This document shows, one piece after another, positions 1-11,424 of a stretch of DNA of 64,000 nt. Position 1 is the stretch's first letter, and each line of letters opens with the position of its first letter. The notes under the pieces are model-generated. The model searched no databases and was not told where the DNA came from. It worked only from the letters and a program-made list of their open reading frames with translations. The DNA comes from Areca catechu (Eukaryota; Streptophyta; Magnoliopsida; Arecales; Arecaceae), in the NCBI GenBank assembly GCA_021397845.1, contig CM038049.1:112250877-112314876 (forward strand). The letters are read 5' to 3'. Position numbers and translations under genes: made by a program.

Positions 1-289
1 TCAGAGTGCTGTGTGACCTCTTCATCGGATGTTCTTCAATTCATTGATTGGTAAACAACCTTCCCTTCTCTTAATCTCTGATTTGATAAACTAGGAGTTT
101 TTCATTCTTGGGTCCTAGCTATTTATTATTCTGCATGAGTTTTTGTGGGTACATTAGTTTCTTGCATTACTAGTCTCTATGCTAATTCTTTACTTAATTT
201 TGGATATTTAGCCACTGAATTAAAAATCATAAAAATCATTAAAAAATTAGTTTACTATTTTCCTGCAATCTTAGAGTAATCCCGCATCA
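1..289 (+). repeat. 3' end of an LTR (element K), truncated by the window start
   Basis: The segment ends in TCCCGCATCA at 280-289, the same 3' terminus as the chromoviral LTRs elsewhere in the window. The host sequence at 290 is the middle of a Tat RNase H reading frame, so 289/290 is an insertion boundary. ACCTG (290-294) should be one copy of the TSD; the partner lies left of the window. No ORF is credible here. The strand assumes the LTR reads left to right, as its CA end implies. Confidence 0.6.
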
Positions 290-461
290 ACCTGGCTCCA
301 CTCCCTATAGAATTAGATTCACTGTTGATGTGGAGGATTCATGTCATCCCCCTATGACCGAGTCTTGCTTGGGCTCGACGGGGATCTCCTCTAGGTTGTC
401 ATCCATCCAGGTGCATTCCACCTGGAAGTCGGCCAGACCTGGGCTTTCTAGGATGGCCTAG
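290..461 (-). pseudogene. Tat-type gypsy pol fragment: linker and start of second RNase H
   Basis: Read on the minus strand this continues the reading frame that ends at 6491, once element E and one copy of its TSD are removed. It matches the segment of element J that follows the RT-linked RNase H: a KAQV motif, LADF with VECTW after a frameshift, an acidic linker, then a degraded start of the second (archaeal-type) RNase H, where the ILHVDG of J reads ILHIN after a TGG-to-TGA stop. It stops abruptly at 290 where element K inserted. It is non-functional and is the oldest layer in this part of the window. Confidence 0.75.
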
Positions 462-1752
462 TGATGGGGGACGAATTTGATGAAATGAGTGTATGGAGGT
501 GTGATCTACTCATTTAGCATCATCATATAAGAATTTGAGCTCCAGATATGACCGAAATTATGTATAGAAGAGATGAAGAACTTCAATCTGAAAACTAGGT
601 GAGCAGAATTATGAACACCCTTATGCAAGCTTTCTTTCAAGAAATAAAAAGTAAGATCTAAGGGCATAGAATTTCTCAAACTATGCTAAGCTACCTTTAA
701 GAACCTCAGATCCATGGATCAAATGGGTCTTCTTCCCAACAATGAAGATGATCAAAGCTTAAAATGGAAGGATAGCACTCATCACCCAATAATTGAAGTC
801 TAGGGACAAGATCTATACTCCCTACTTAGAACTTACCTTTGGAGCTTGGTCATTGGCATGGAGCCAGCTTCAAACCATTAAGAAAAACCTGTAAATGATC
901 CAAAGTAAGGTTGTGGTGATGAAGAATTGAAAGAAAATGAAGGATTCAACAAAGGAAAGTGAAGGGTTTTGAAGAAGGTTGCTGAATTTTTTGGAGAGCA
1001 CTTCTCCTTCTTCTTAATCTCCTTGGAACCTTGGTAGAATGGCTTAGGAATGGAACTTTGGGCCTCTTACCCTCTCCCTAAAGGAGTGACCTAGCTCTAA
1101 TGGCTAGGGAACTAACACTCAAACTCAAAGGAGAAAACAATGGAACTTGGTAAGGAGGAAGAAGAACCAAACTAAGCTTTCCTTCATTCATAGGCTTTTC
1201 AATTTTTCTCACATAAGGGGGCCTTGGTCCTATTTATTGGCCAAGAGAACCCAGAAGTGGCGGCAAAAGGGAGGATCAAGTGTTAACTAATCCATGTTTA
1301 GTTGGCAACTAATTACATTAAGAAGCTTCTAGGTAACTAATCCTTACAAGAAAAGAAACTAGAATCTCCATGTGGCGCCATCCTATTTCGCCAAGTGTCC
1401 TCATCAAAAGCCTTCCATGTGTCTTTTAAGATTTAGTCTTCAAATATGCTTCAAATTAGGTGAATCAAATCATAGGTTGGCCGGCCCAAATGGATTGCTT
1501 GGAATTTTGGAAAGAAAGGTCTTCATTAGTTTAATTTCTTTGGCTTGCTTGTCTTAAATGGAAATGATCTTGACTTGCTTCATACAATAGGGGCTCTTCT
1601 TCTTAAATGGGTGGAACTAGGAGCCTTCAAGATGCTTCATGAGGTTGGGCTTCATCTCCATAATTTTGAGTAGAACCTGAAAGAAATTAGACTGGCTACA
1701 AAACCAGAGATTGTTAGCTTGCAACTTCTTCCTCTTGCCAATGTCCCCATTA
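462..1752 (-). repeat. 3' LTR of element E
   Basis: About 1.29 kb and closely similar to 5172-6490, with scattered substitutions and small indels. The plus-strand left edge is TGATGG and the right edge CCCCATTA. Short reading frames inside it (for example 1372-1557) are not conserved as proteins in the partner LTR and are not genes. Confidence 0.85.
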
Positions 1753-2395
1753 ATTCTTCCTGGGTGAAAAAAAACTCGGCCCTAATGAGTATGAATCATT
1801 TTGGCTTTGGTAATATTCAAGTAGATCTGGATTGATTCTTTGCGGTTCTTCTTGAGTGATCCATGAATCTTCAGAATCAGGTTTACCTTACCAATGGACC
1901 AGGAATCATTGGTAATCTTTATTTTGGGTAGTGACAATCTTGTCATCTAATATCCTTTCAATTCTTTCTCCTCGCTTTGGTAGTATGGCTGGTGGACACT
2001 TTGGGGTTGGTTCACTCTCAAGGGATGGATCAGGTTCTAAGAACTCACTAGAAATCATTGTTGGTTTCTTGTATCCTACCAGATCTGAAATATTAAAAGT
2101 AGAGCTAATACCAAAGTCAGAAGGTAGGTCCAGCACATAAGCATTAGGTCATATTCTTTTTATTATTTTGAAAGGACCTGCACCACGGGCGTGGAGTTTA
2201 TTCATAGTTCCTGGTGGAAACTACTCAGGTTTGAGCCCGATCATCACAAAGACTCCTACTTGAAATTCTTTGGCCCTTCTTTGAGAATCAGCTATATGCT
2301 TGTAACTCTCATTGCTCATTTGGATTTTCTTGCTAATCTCTCTATGCAAATCCCTAAGATGTGCATATAATTGGCAAACTTATGCATGGATGACA
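1753..2395 (-). pseudogene. Integrase C-terminal tail and chromodomain of element E
   Basis: Read on the minus strand from about 2395: a HREISKKI segment, a Lys/Arg-rich RAKEF segment, FPPGTM and LHARGAGPF blocks, then the PNAYVLDLP and ISSTFNISDLV blocks typical of the gypsy integrase C-terminus. An ERGERIERILDDK segment and a DSWIT block of the chromodomain follow. In other copies the chromodomain reads YLVRW and WITxEDLQ; here it is broken by stops. In chromoviruses this domain is thought to steer integration to particular chromatin. It abuts the 3' LTR directly, as in element A. Several stops make it non-functional. Confidence 0.8.
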
Positions 2396-3301
2396 CCAAA
2401 TGACAAAACAAACTCAAATGATACTAAAACAAAAGACAAGCTTAAATGGGCTTTATTAACTGATGACTGAAAATTATTGTTGGCTAGGAACCGAAAGTTC
2501 CTAATTTCCAATATTCTCCTTAAGAGACTTCTAAGACTCTCACACACATCTTCAGGTAAGTGGCAGTAAATCTTAATTTGGCTCCCAACATATACTATAG
2601 AGTCTTAAGAAAGTAACTTTTGAATATCACTGGAAACAGATCGATGGTATGGTGGATGTCCCAGCCGGATGGAATAGGAGAGTGAATGATACGTAGTGGT
2701 GGATCAAGATGGTGGATGTTCAAAAATGGTGGATCAGGGACAGAAAAACTATTAGGGAATACATATCGCAGGTTCTTCAAAGGCTCTACAACTTCTTGGA
2801 ACTAATCTATAGGGATTTGTTCTTGGGTTTCTCTAATGGTCAAATCCCAATTGGTGCTCTTTCATTGATCTCCAAATTTGAATCCTTATCATTGGTTAAC
2901 TTTAATTCTACATCGTCTTCTTTTATGAACTCTTTTATTTCTTGGGGTGTCTCTTCCTAGACTTCTCTTTCTTCAAGTTGATTATTTTCATCTTTAATTT
3001 CTTTAGGCTGGGTGACTATTCCAAATTTATCCTTTATTGCAAACACTAGTTCATGTATATTTAGGTTAGACCCAACTTCACTGATTTTTTCCTTAAATTC
3101 TTCATGATGTTCAGGGGATTCTTTCTTTAATTCCTCAGTTCGACAAGATTTGGATCCTGTTTCTTCCTTGAGTACTTCAAGAGGTTTAGGAGATTTTTTC
3201 TTTAATTCTTCCATGAGTTTAGTCTCTTCTTCATCTCTCTCATACTCATTGAATTCAACAATATATTTAAACATAGTTTTATCATCTTGTCTCAATTTGT
3301 A
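2396..3301 (-). pseudogene. Pol-replacing spacer ORF of element E (Glu/Lys-rich then hydrophobic)
   Basis: Where protease, RT and RNase H should lie there is an unrelated segment. On the minus strand 3295-2957 gives 112 codons rich in Glu and Lys, with repeated ELKKKSP/ELKKESP-like units that suggest a charged helical or coiled region. This is followed by a more hydrophobic, Pro- and His-rich stretch (2780-2595) and a short block near 2420-2400 reading FGVIHA. No catalytic motif is visible and I do not recognise a family. Element B has the same order (acidic ORF, hydrophobic ORF, FVGVHA block), so this looks like a shared module rather than random filler. It has stops now and its function is unknown. 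Confidence 0.5.
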
Positions 3302-3841
3302 TCATTGATATGGAAGAATTTGCTTATAAGGTTTGCCTAGATACATTTTCCTCATTTTACTCTTCATATCTCTCCAAGTAACTATTTTATCCCCTCTATG
3401 ATAACTTTTATACTCGAAATCTCTCCAATATGACTTAGCATGTCGGACTAGCTTTAATTTGGCAAATTGACACTTCCTTACTTCCGACATTTTGTCCCAC
3501 TCAAAATATTGATCCATTTTCTCCTCCCAATTAATATATACCTCAGGGTTTCCATCAAAAATGGGTGCATAGGGTCGATTGCTCTTGAAGACTCTCTCCT
3601 CCTGATCTACAAAGTCAGGATAGCGGCAATTAGGGTTATATTCAGAGGTGAGATCATGACAATGGGCTCTTGGACCAAGGAGAGGTGATTTAGGATTATT
3701 ATGGGTAAAGCAATTTTTTTCGAGGTTCCCGATTTGATTATTCACTTATCCTAACTCTTTGTTCATTTGTCCTAATTGTTTAGTTAAGATATCAAATTTC
3801 TTGATCATGGTCCTCATAAATAATTCAAGATTGGGTTCCAT
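3302..3841 (-). pseudogene. gag: gag N-terminal half of element E
   Basis: The start is taken at ATG 3841-3839 (MEPNLELFMR), matching the gag start in element B. A TAA/TAG-type stop follows near 3749. Downstream are the acidic stretch before the capsid, PIFDGNPEVYINWEEKM, QYFEWDKM and FAKLKLVRHAKSYW, which align with the capsid region of A (19197-19345) and G (55210-55360). It ends at 3302 before the zinc knuckle, so the nucleocapsid part is missing. It would have made only the capsid-like front half of Gag. The strand and position fit the minus-strand element. Confidence 0.8.
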
Positions 3842-5154
3842 AGGTAAACCAGACTGAGTGTAGGATTGTTGGTGTAGAGCTCTTGACCTAATAGATATGC
3901 AGTACAAAGAACAAGCAGTACAAACCTAGCTTCTAGGGTTCCTAGACCTAGAAGTTCAAAATATAGGATTTAACTAGGTACTAATTAAGGATGCAATTAT
4001 CCTGTCCACTGGCCAGGTAAGAGATGGGATTGCGGGAGGCTCCCCTTGCTTTTGCGAGGTCTTAATTAAAAATCGCAAGTCTGCTTAAGGCATTTGTCAT
4101 TGGACCTCTAACCTTAGACACTAATTTCAAGGAGTAAGTACAAACTCTAATAGTACTTTGCCTTATCTTGCACTTGAACCCAACTTGTGGGTGTCCCTAG
4201 TTAAGTTCATACTCAATTTTAATTAAGATTAGGTAAATGCACAATGATGGATGGTTGTTTTGGTCTAAGAAAAGGTAATGACCTCCTTACCTTATGTTTT
4301 ATTGAATACCCTTAAGATAGCTTATATGTGGATGCAAACAATTTCAGCAAAACAATGAGCACAATCAACTAGACTTACCACAAATATATGAATTTTTAAC
4401 CCAATTTTGAAATTTCAAATAATGCAAATTTAAATTAGGTAATTAAACCTTGAAGCCTAGATCCCAGCAATCAATTTTAAAATTTAAAATTTTGAAATTT
4501 AATTAGGAAATTCGTCCTTGGAGGCAAAGTAGTTAAAATATAAGTTTCAGCTTCTAACTAACCTCCAGCTAACCTGAATTTGAAAATTTAAAATTTAAAA
4601 TTTTAAAAATCTAAGAATTCAAAATAAAACAAAATTAGTTAGATCTCTGACCTGAAATCTTGGATTATAAATCTTGAATTCAAAATAATTCAAATTTTAG
4701 TTGAAAAAGTTGTTTGAAAATAGTTTCTAGGAGGTTCAGCAGTTTAACTGACTCTTAACAACATGAATTCAAATTTCAAATTCTGAATTTTAAACCCTTC
4801 TGAAATTCAAAATTCTGGTGGGAAATAATAAAATTCGAAGTCTGGATCTTAGATATAGAATTTAAAATTTAGAAAAAAAATATTTTTGTATTTTTTTTTT
4901 GAAAATCAAATGTGATGGAGGGAAGAAACAGAATTCTAGATAGAATTTCAGAGACAACCTAAGAACTCGTATTTTTATTTTAGAAAAATATTTTTTAAAA
5001 AAATTTTATATTTCAGATCCTAACATCTAAAGGTACTGGAAAGGTATATTTTTGGATTTTCTTGATCTTTGTAAAAATTACAAAAAACCACAAAAATCTC
5101 GAATGACATTGGGACAAAATTCCAGCAGCTTGCAAAGCTTAACCTAGAAACATG
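3842..5154 (-). other. 5' leader of element E
   Basis: About 1.3 kb of AT-rich non-coding leader between primer site and gag. The part near 4000-4330 carries, on the minus strand, the leader block shared with A, B, C, F and G: a purine-rich run, a CTTAATT...GAGCTAGGGACA-like segment, and TTACCTGGCCAGTG near 4005-4020. The rest is homopolymer-rich A/T with no supported gene. Confidence 0.6.
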
Positions 5155-5166
5155 GCTCTGATACCA
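5155..5166 (-). promoter_or_regulatory. Primer-binding site of element E
   Basis: The minus strand reads TGGTATCAGAGC, complementary to the 3' end of plant initiator tRNA-Met, five bases inside the LTR end at 5172. It fixes the element's orientation as minus. Confidence 0.9.
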
Positions 5167-5171
5167 AAAAT

Positions 5172-6490
5172 TGATGGTGGATGAATTTGATGAAATGAGT
5201 GTGTGAATGTGTGATCTACTCACTTAGCATCATCATATAAGAATTTGAGCTCCAGATATGACCGAAATTATGTAGAGAAGAGATGAAGAACTTAAATTTG
5301 AAAACTAGGTGAGCAGAATTCTGAACACCCTTGTCGAAGCTTTCTTTCAAGAAAATAAAAAGTAGGATCTAAGGGCATAGAATCCCTCAAACTAGGCTAA
5401 GACACCTTTAAAAACCTTAGATCCTTGGATCAAGAGGGTCTTTTTCTCAACAATGAAGATGATCAAAGCTTAAAATGGAAGGATAGCATTCATCACTCAA
5501 GAATTGAAGTCCAGGGACAAGATCTACACTCCCTATTTAGAACTTACCTTTGGAGCTTGGTCCTTGGCATGGAGCCTTCATCATCAGCTTCAAACCATCA
5601 AGAAAAACCTATAAATGATCCAAAGTAAGGTTATGGTGATGAATAATTGATAGAAAATGAAGGATTCAACGAAGGAAAGTGAAGGGATTTGAAAAAGGTT
5701 GCTGAATTTTTTGGGCAGCACTTCTCTTTCTTCTTGATCTCCTTGGAACCTTGGTAGAATGGCTTAGGAATGGAACTTTGGGCCTCTCACCCTCTCCCTA
5801 AAGGAATGACCTAGCTCTAATGGCTAGGGAACTAACACTCGAACTCAAACCAAACACTCAAACTCAAAGAGAAAACAATGGAACTTGGCAAGGTGGAAGA
5901 AGAACCAAACTAAGCTTTCATTCATTCATAGGCTTTTCAATTTGCCTTATATAAGGGGGCCTTGGTCCTATTTATAGGCCAAGAGAACCCAAAAGTGGTG
6001 GCAAAAGGAAGGATTAAGTGCTAACTAATCCATGTTTAGTTGGCAACTAATTACATTGAAAGACTTCTAGGTAACTAATCCTAGCAAGAGAAGAAACTAG
6101 AATCTCCATGTGGCGCCATCCTATTTCACCAAGTGTCCTTATCAAAAGCCTTCCATGTGTCTTCTAAGATTTAGTCTTCAAATATGCTTCAAATTAGGTG
6201 AATCAAATCATAGGTTGGCCGACCCAAATGGATTGCTTGGAATTTTGGAAAGAAAGGTCTTCATTAGTTGAATTTCTTTGGCTTGCTTGTCTTAAATGGA
6301 AATGGCCTTAACTTGCTTCATACAATAGGGGCTCTTGTTCTTAATTGGGTGGAACTAGGAGCCTTCAAGATGCTTCATGAGGTTGGGCTTCATCTCCATA
6401 ATTTTGTGTGGAACCTGAAAAAAATTGGACTAACTACAAAACCAGAGATTGTTAACATGCAACTTCTTCCTCTTGCCAATGTCCCCATTA
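5172..6490 (-). repeat. 5' LTR of element E with TATA box
   Basis: About 1.32 kb partner of 462-1752. A minus-strand TATAAATA lies at 5969-5976 inside the LTR and is the likely promoter core. The reading frame at 6268-6495 is an accident of LTR sequence. Confidence 0.85.
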
Positions 6491-7468
6491 CCTAGGGTGG
6501 TAGGAAATGTTAAACTCACTAAGTTTCACTGCCCACTTGGCTAGGTGCTCCAAAGTTTTTAGTTGATTCAGGATGGCTCTCAAGGGTTGGTCAGTAAGGA
6601 CTGTAATTGGATGAGCTTGGAAGTAGGGCCTGAGATGCTGAGCAGATATAATGAGTACAAAAATAATTTTATCATGTTGAAAATACCTAGTTTTCATGTC
6701 ATGGAGCAGCTTGCTGGTATAATAGACCAGGCTCTGGAGACTGTCCCCATCGACATGGGCCAGCATCGAGCTGACTGTCCCAAGCAAACCGCCAAGTAAA
6801 GGAGGAGCTCCTCCCTGGCCTTAGGCCTGGAAGGCTATAGGGGAGAAGTGAGGAGCTTCTTCAGTCCCTTCAATGCCTCCCGACACTCCTCCATCCAAGT
6901 GAAGTCATGTATCTTGTATAGGGCTTCGCAGAATGGCTTGCAATGCTCGGCGGAGCACGAGATGAACCAGCTGAGGGTGGCGATGCGATCAATCAGGCAT
7001 TGGACCTCCTTCTTGGATGTGGGATGCTTCATGTCTATGATCGCCTAGATCTTCTTTGGGTTGGCCTCAATTCCATTCTAGGTGACCATAAAGCCAAGGA
7101 ATTTCCCAGCCATGACACTAAATGCACACTTCATCGAGTCAGCTTCATTCGGTGGAGATGGAGGTTGTTGTTGAAGGCCTCCGCCAGGTCAGCGATGGGG
7201 TCTAACTCTCGGCCACTCATGACAGCATATCATCCACATAGACCTACATGCTATGGCCTATCTGGTCCTTGAAGATCTTGCTGACCAAGTACTGGTACGT
7301 CGCTCCAGCATTCTTGAGACCAAATGGCATCACCTTATAGTAGAACATACCCCTGTCGGTCATGAATGTTGTATGCTCTTCGTTGTCGGTCATAAATGTT
7401 GTATGCTCCTCGTCCTCCAGGTGCATTCGGTTTTGATTGTACCTAGAGAATGCATCCAAGAAGCTGAG
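6491..7468 (-). pseudogene. pol: Tat-type gypsy RT and RNase H fragment
   Basis: Minus strand from 7468: FLDAFSRYNQNRM, a MPFGLKNAGATYQ block and VSKIFKDQIG (reverse transcriptase). After several frameshifts come YYTSKLL, ISAQHLRPYFQAHPI, VLTDQPLRAIL and LAKWAVKLSEF (RT-linked RNase H). These match the same blocks in element J in order. The YVDD box region is disrupted. A 30-bp tandem duplication at 7355-7414 duplicates ten codons in the RT. The frame continues at 461 beyond element E. The fragment starts at 7468 because LTR D inserted there. Confidence 0.8.
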
Positions 7469-7529
7469 TGATGCGGGATGCAAAGAGGACTTCTAACTTA
7501 ACATCATAGCAATTTAAATTGAGCAATGA
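7469..7529 (-). repeat. LTR D, distal 3' end (split by element B)
   Basis: The plus strand starts TGATGCGGGA, the reverse complement of the standard LTR end TCCCGCATCA. It interrupts the Tat RT frame at 7468; CTGAG (7464-7468) is the candidate TSD. It continues at 13823 after element B. The last five bases (7525-7529, AATGA) are the TSD of B. Confidence 0.75.
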
Positions 7530-9464
7530 TGGTGTGAACACTAGGGCCAGAAGAAATTGACAGGTTGAATGCACATCCCTGTGGATCACCTGTGAATAAA
7601 GTCCTGAACCCAACCCCTTTTACCATGTAAATATTTTATTTTAAATTCTATTATTTTGGCTTAGTTAGTGTTAGCCCTTTTTACCAACTATAATTATGGT
7701 TTTTATTTTTTAGCCTTTTAGGCCAAACCCCTTTTATCATGTTGAACAACTTGTTTACATGTCTTGCCTATTGATCAAATTAGGTTCCAATTGATCAAGT
7801 GGGGTGTTAGTTATTTGATTTTGAGTCTTGCAATTATTAGTTAAGTTGAGTCTTGTAATATAAGGGGGATCCAATTGAAGACCCATGTGACTTTATGTGC
7901 ACTCAAATCAAGACCCATGTGCATCTAAATCAAGATTCCATATGACCCCATATGCTAGCTCAAGACAAGCCATGTGACTCCATGTGCTATCCCAAGTCAC
8001 TTGTCATATGTAACTAAGTCTTGGCACCACCATTTAAAGAATTTGGACAACATCACATGCTATGTTTAAACATCACTTAACACTTCATCGGGATAACACC
8101 ACATGACTTGTCAGGGCATCACTCGCCATATCACCTAGGACATTATCACATGGCATGTTACAAACATCCCATATGCCATGTCTTAAATGAAAGCAAGAAT
8201 TGGTGCCCCTTCTTTTTAAGAGGAGTAAAGCAGAAGGAGTCCTCCAATTGGCGCCCTCCTACTCAAGTATTTGATGCCAAAAAATTCCAAGGAGTCGGCC
8301 AACATCTCTTCCTCTCTTTGATGCTAACTTCCAAGAGTTTCAAGCCTAGTTGATCGTTCATTTCAATGCACTTCTATCTCAAGGGGACACCAATCAAGGA
8401 GAGGATCAAAGAAATTTCCTACTGCAGAGTTCAAGTTACTCAAGTTCCAAACTCAAGAATCCAAAGAAAACTCTTGAGTTTTTTTCTATCCAGACTGAAG
8501 AGTCCACCATCCTGCAGGAGCCCACATCATCCAAACTCCAGAGTCTACTAATCAAGGCAATCCATGAAGCAATCAAGGCCTTTCATCATGATACTTCACC
8601 AATCCTCCACCTTGGTGCCAACTTTGGAGGAGAGGCCCATGAATTCTCCACCTTGGAGAGAGTCCCAGATTAGTCCAAAAATAGGAGTCCAAGATGCCTA
8701 GAGCAAGGATTCTAGGAGTTATTGTCTAAGGAAAATAAACACTAGTCTTTGTAACCCTTACATCTCTGATTATTGGTCTATAAATCTCCATCAACCCCCC
8801 CTGTATTATGAATGATTATTGATGAAATACAACGACATTTTATCGAATTCTTTCCTTTGCTATATGCATCGCGGGGTGTGAGGCCTTTTCATTTGTTCTT
8901 CGAAGTATCGTAGGGTTGAGGCCCTAGTTATCCTACTTATCCAAAAATCAGAAAAAACCTTGCTGACCACTTTCTTTCCTCTTCCTTTTTTACTTTTCCA
9001 TCTTTTCTTTCCTTTGCTTCTTTTTAAATGAAAACTTTCTTTGTTGAGTGATTACAAATGATCAGGAACTAAAGTAGAAGTGTTCTTGCCTTGGAACTGA
9101 TATCACGCAAGATTGGAGCCCAAAGATCGAAATCTTGAATCCCTACCGCGAGATTTTGAGAGTTCCAATAGATCCACTTTTGAGGGAAAATTCGACATTG
9201 GTAAAATTCAAAAACCCTCTCTACTCTTTAGTTTCTGAATTTTTGAAAGTAAACCCTAGTTTATGGTGGTTCCATAGTCACCAAATCATGATTATTTTAG
9301 TTACTTTGTTAGTTCTACACGTGCAGGAATAGTTGACTAGTTACCTTTAATTTCATACTTTAAGTATCTAAAATCCGAAAATTATAAAAAAAATTAATTG
9401 ATATTTTTCAGTATTAATTAGGTTAATAATCAGTAGGTTAGGTTTTCATAATTGTCCCGCATCA
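7530..9464 (+). repeat. 5' LTR of element B
   Basis: Length 1935 bp, from TGGTG to TCCCGCATCA. A TATAAATC at 8779-8786 is the likely promoter core. An open frame of 107 codons at 8350-8673 is broken in the partner LTR (12800-13020) and is not treated as a gene. Confidence 0.85.
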
Positions 9465-9468
9465 GTTT

Positions 9469-9480
9469 TGGTATCAGAGC
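9469..9480 (+). promoter_or_regulatory. Primer-binding site of element B
   Basis: TGGTATCAGAGC, four bases after the LTR end; initiator tRNA-Met type. Confidence 0.92.
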
Positions 9481-10385
9481 GAAGGTTATACTAGGGTTTA
9501 ACACTAGTTCTGAAATTTCTGCATACCTATAACTAAGCTGAAATTAAATTACATGAAAACCACCCTAAAAAAAATTCAAAAAATTAATAATAAATTTTTT
9601 GTTAATCCTCTATTAATCCTCTTCTAAACATAGAAAAATTAGATAAAAATAAATTTTTTTATTACTATTTTCTGGTGGAAGGAAATCACGCCTTTTAAGC
9701 ATACCCGCAAGTATACTATCATGACCCATGGGAGTAATGAGCTATGGCTGGATGTGAAATCCTGAGATCAAAAATCTAAAATTAATTTGATCTAAAACCT
9801 TATTTACAAATAATATAAAAAAATAATTAATTATTATTTTTATTATTTTTAATTATTTTAGTTTGATTGCATCTAGGGTTTCATATTTGTGTGATTGCAT
9901 CATCCAAACCTAATCTTAAGGGCACTCAATATCTACATAAGGAAGGGATTTCATCACCTATCCTTGGCCCACAACCACCACCTTTGCATCAATCCTAACC
10001 TAATTAAAATCAATTAGACTTAATTACCCTTGTGAGCTAGGGACACCAACAGGTCAGGTTCCATGTATTGTGTGTAAGATAGTGCACCCAATCCTTTGAT
10101 TATCACTTGAATCTGGTGTCTAAGGCTAGAGGTCCAGAGGCAAACACCCTAAGTGGACTCGTGGTTTTTAAGTAGGACCCTATAAAAATAGAGGGAGCCT
10201 TCCATGACCCCACCTCTTACCTAGCCAGTGAACAGGATAATTGCTGAATTGGTTGTAAATTGAGCTGACCCATTCTACTTGAGCTCCAGGTCTAGGAGAT
10301 CTTAGTTCAATTTTATGTGTCTGCATTGCATGACCTCTAGATTAGGAGCCCTTACCATCAGGCCAACCCAACCCAGTCTGACCAT
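9481..10385 (+). other. 5' leader of element B
   Basis: Non-coding. It contains the shared leader block at about 9913-10070 (purine run, GGCCCA with an ACCACC run, then GAGCTAGGGACACCAAC) and a TTACCTAGCCAGTG copy near 10205-10220. No gene is seen. Confidence 0.6.
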
Positions 10386-10560
10386 GGAGTACAACTTTGA
10401 AACCTTTATGAGGTTCATGAATGATCAGTTTGCCCTAATGAATAATAAATGTGATTGAATAGATAAGCGATTCGAAAACCTAGAGAGAATCCATAAGACT
10501 CGTACTAACCTTGGTTCACCTAGACCAACTTCCCTTGGTCTTTAACCTATTGACCCAAAC
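10386..10560 (+). pseudogene. gag: gag start remnant of element B
   Basis: It begins MEYNFETFMRFMND and continues through an in-frame TGA into RFENLERI and a Pro-rich stretch before another stop. This equals only the first 50 or so codons of gag in A or E; capsid and zinc knuckle are gone. The retained stretch may matter as RNA (for example packaging) rather than protein. Confidence 0.65.
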
Positions 10561-10637
10561 CCACTAGGATCAGTACACCTAGTCAGAACCTCGAAATCAG
10601 TCCACCTCCCCTTAATCAACCCACCTCTACTATCCCA

Positions 10638-11294
10638 TTGGTTCACCAAGCTGCCATTGTAGTGAAAGTTTATGACGCTGATGTGAACTTAGTGGATGAG
10701 TATGTAGAAGAGAAAATATATATGGTTGACCTAGAATTAGCTGACTCGATAGGCACCCAGGTTGAAGCCAGCCTAGAGTTAGTTGAACATGACTGTACCC
10801 TGACTGAAATTGTACTGGTAGGACTCTTAGAGATAGAGATCCAAGAGGAACCTAACCCTACTACTGAGACTTTACCTGAGAAAATACTAGAAGAGACTCA
10901 AGCTATAGAGCCTAGTCTTGAAATTCAAGAACAAGAGGAAATTGGTGAGGACTTGGCTTATTTAGTCTAGTATCCTTAGGAAGACTTCATCCCTTTGGTC
11001 CCAATTGAAAATCTTTTTCCTAAAATTACTAACCCATTCTTTTATCAAATGGACCTTTTAGTGCATGTAGATGTAATTCAGTGTCTAAACTTTAAGGTCA
11101 ACCCCATTAGTCTAGGACAAATCCCTGAACCCTTTTCTTATTTCCTACCCTACCAAGTCACCCCCGAGTCCACTTCTTATTTTCTACTTTTTTCTAAAGC
11201 TTTCCATGTTTCTAGGATCATTAGATTATATTTTATAGAGGTTAGCAAATTACATACATTTATTGTGCATGTTAGATTTGCATCCTACTTCTAG
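10638..11294 (+). pseudogene. Pol-replacing spacer ORF of element B (acidic then hydrophobic)
   Basis: The first 110 codons (10638-10970) are very acidic, rich in Glu, Asp, Leu and Val, with EEKIY, EIQEEP and EIQEQEEI stretches and no recognisable catalytic motif. After a stop, 10995-11294 gives a 99-codon hydrophobic and aromatic frame (PIENLFPKI, FFYQMDLLV, HVDVIQCL, FIVHVRFASYF). Just downstream, a degraded block reads FVGVHA. The order parallels 3295-2400 of element E. I do not recognise the family. It may have been an accessory ORF of the non-autonomous lineage or just decayed pol-adjacent sequence. Confidence 0.45.
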
Positions 11295-11424
11295 AAAACT
11301 CTATGGCATTTTGTAGGAGTCCATGCACCATTCTTATCTGCATGTCACCCACCAACCAAGGGTCAAACTCAGTTGTAGTTTAGGGTTTACATGCATATCA
11401 TTAGGTAAAAAAAAAAAATTGAAA

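Larger units (their letters stand above)
462..6490 (-). mobile_element. Element E: internally deleted (non-autonomous) chromovirus
   Basis: The two LTRs (462-1752 and 5172-6490) are flanked by the 5-bp TSD CCTAG (457-461 and 6491-6495). Removing the element plus one CCTAG restores the Tat reading frame across the site, which proves the insertion. On the minus strand the order is LTR, tRNA-Met primer site (5155-5166), leader, partial gag, a Glu/Lys-rich spacer ORF, the integrase C-terminal tail with a chromodomain-like segment, LTR. Protease, RT, RNase H and the integrase core are absent, so it must have depended on enzymes from a relative. The plus-strand right edge of both LTRs reads CATTA where CATCA would be usual, so the element's LTR starts TAATG rather than TGATG. 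Confidence 0.85.

Noticed and set aside
8350..8673. 107-codon frame in the left part of B
   Set aside because: Inside the 5' LTR of B; the matching region of the 3' LTR (12700-13020) has indels and stops.
9469..9480. Strings complementary to tRNA considered as tRNA genes
   Set aside because: Only about 12 bases match a tRNA 3' end, directly after LTR ends; they are primer-binding sites. No cloverleaf is seen.
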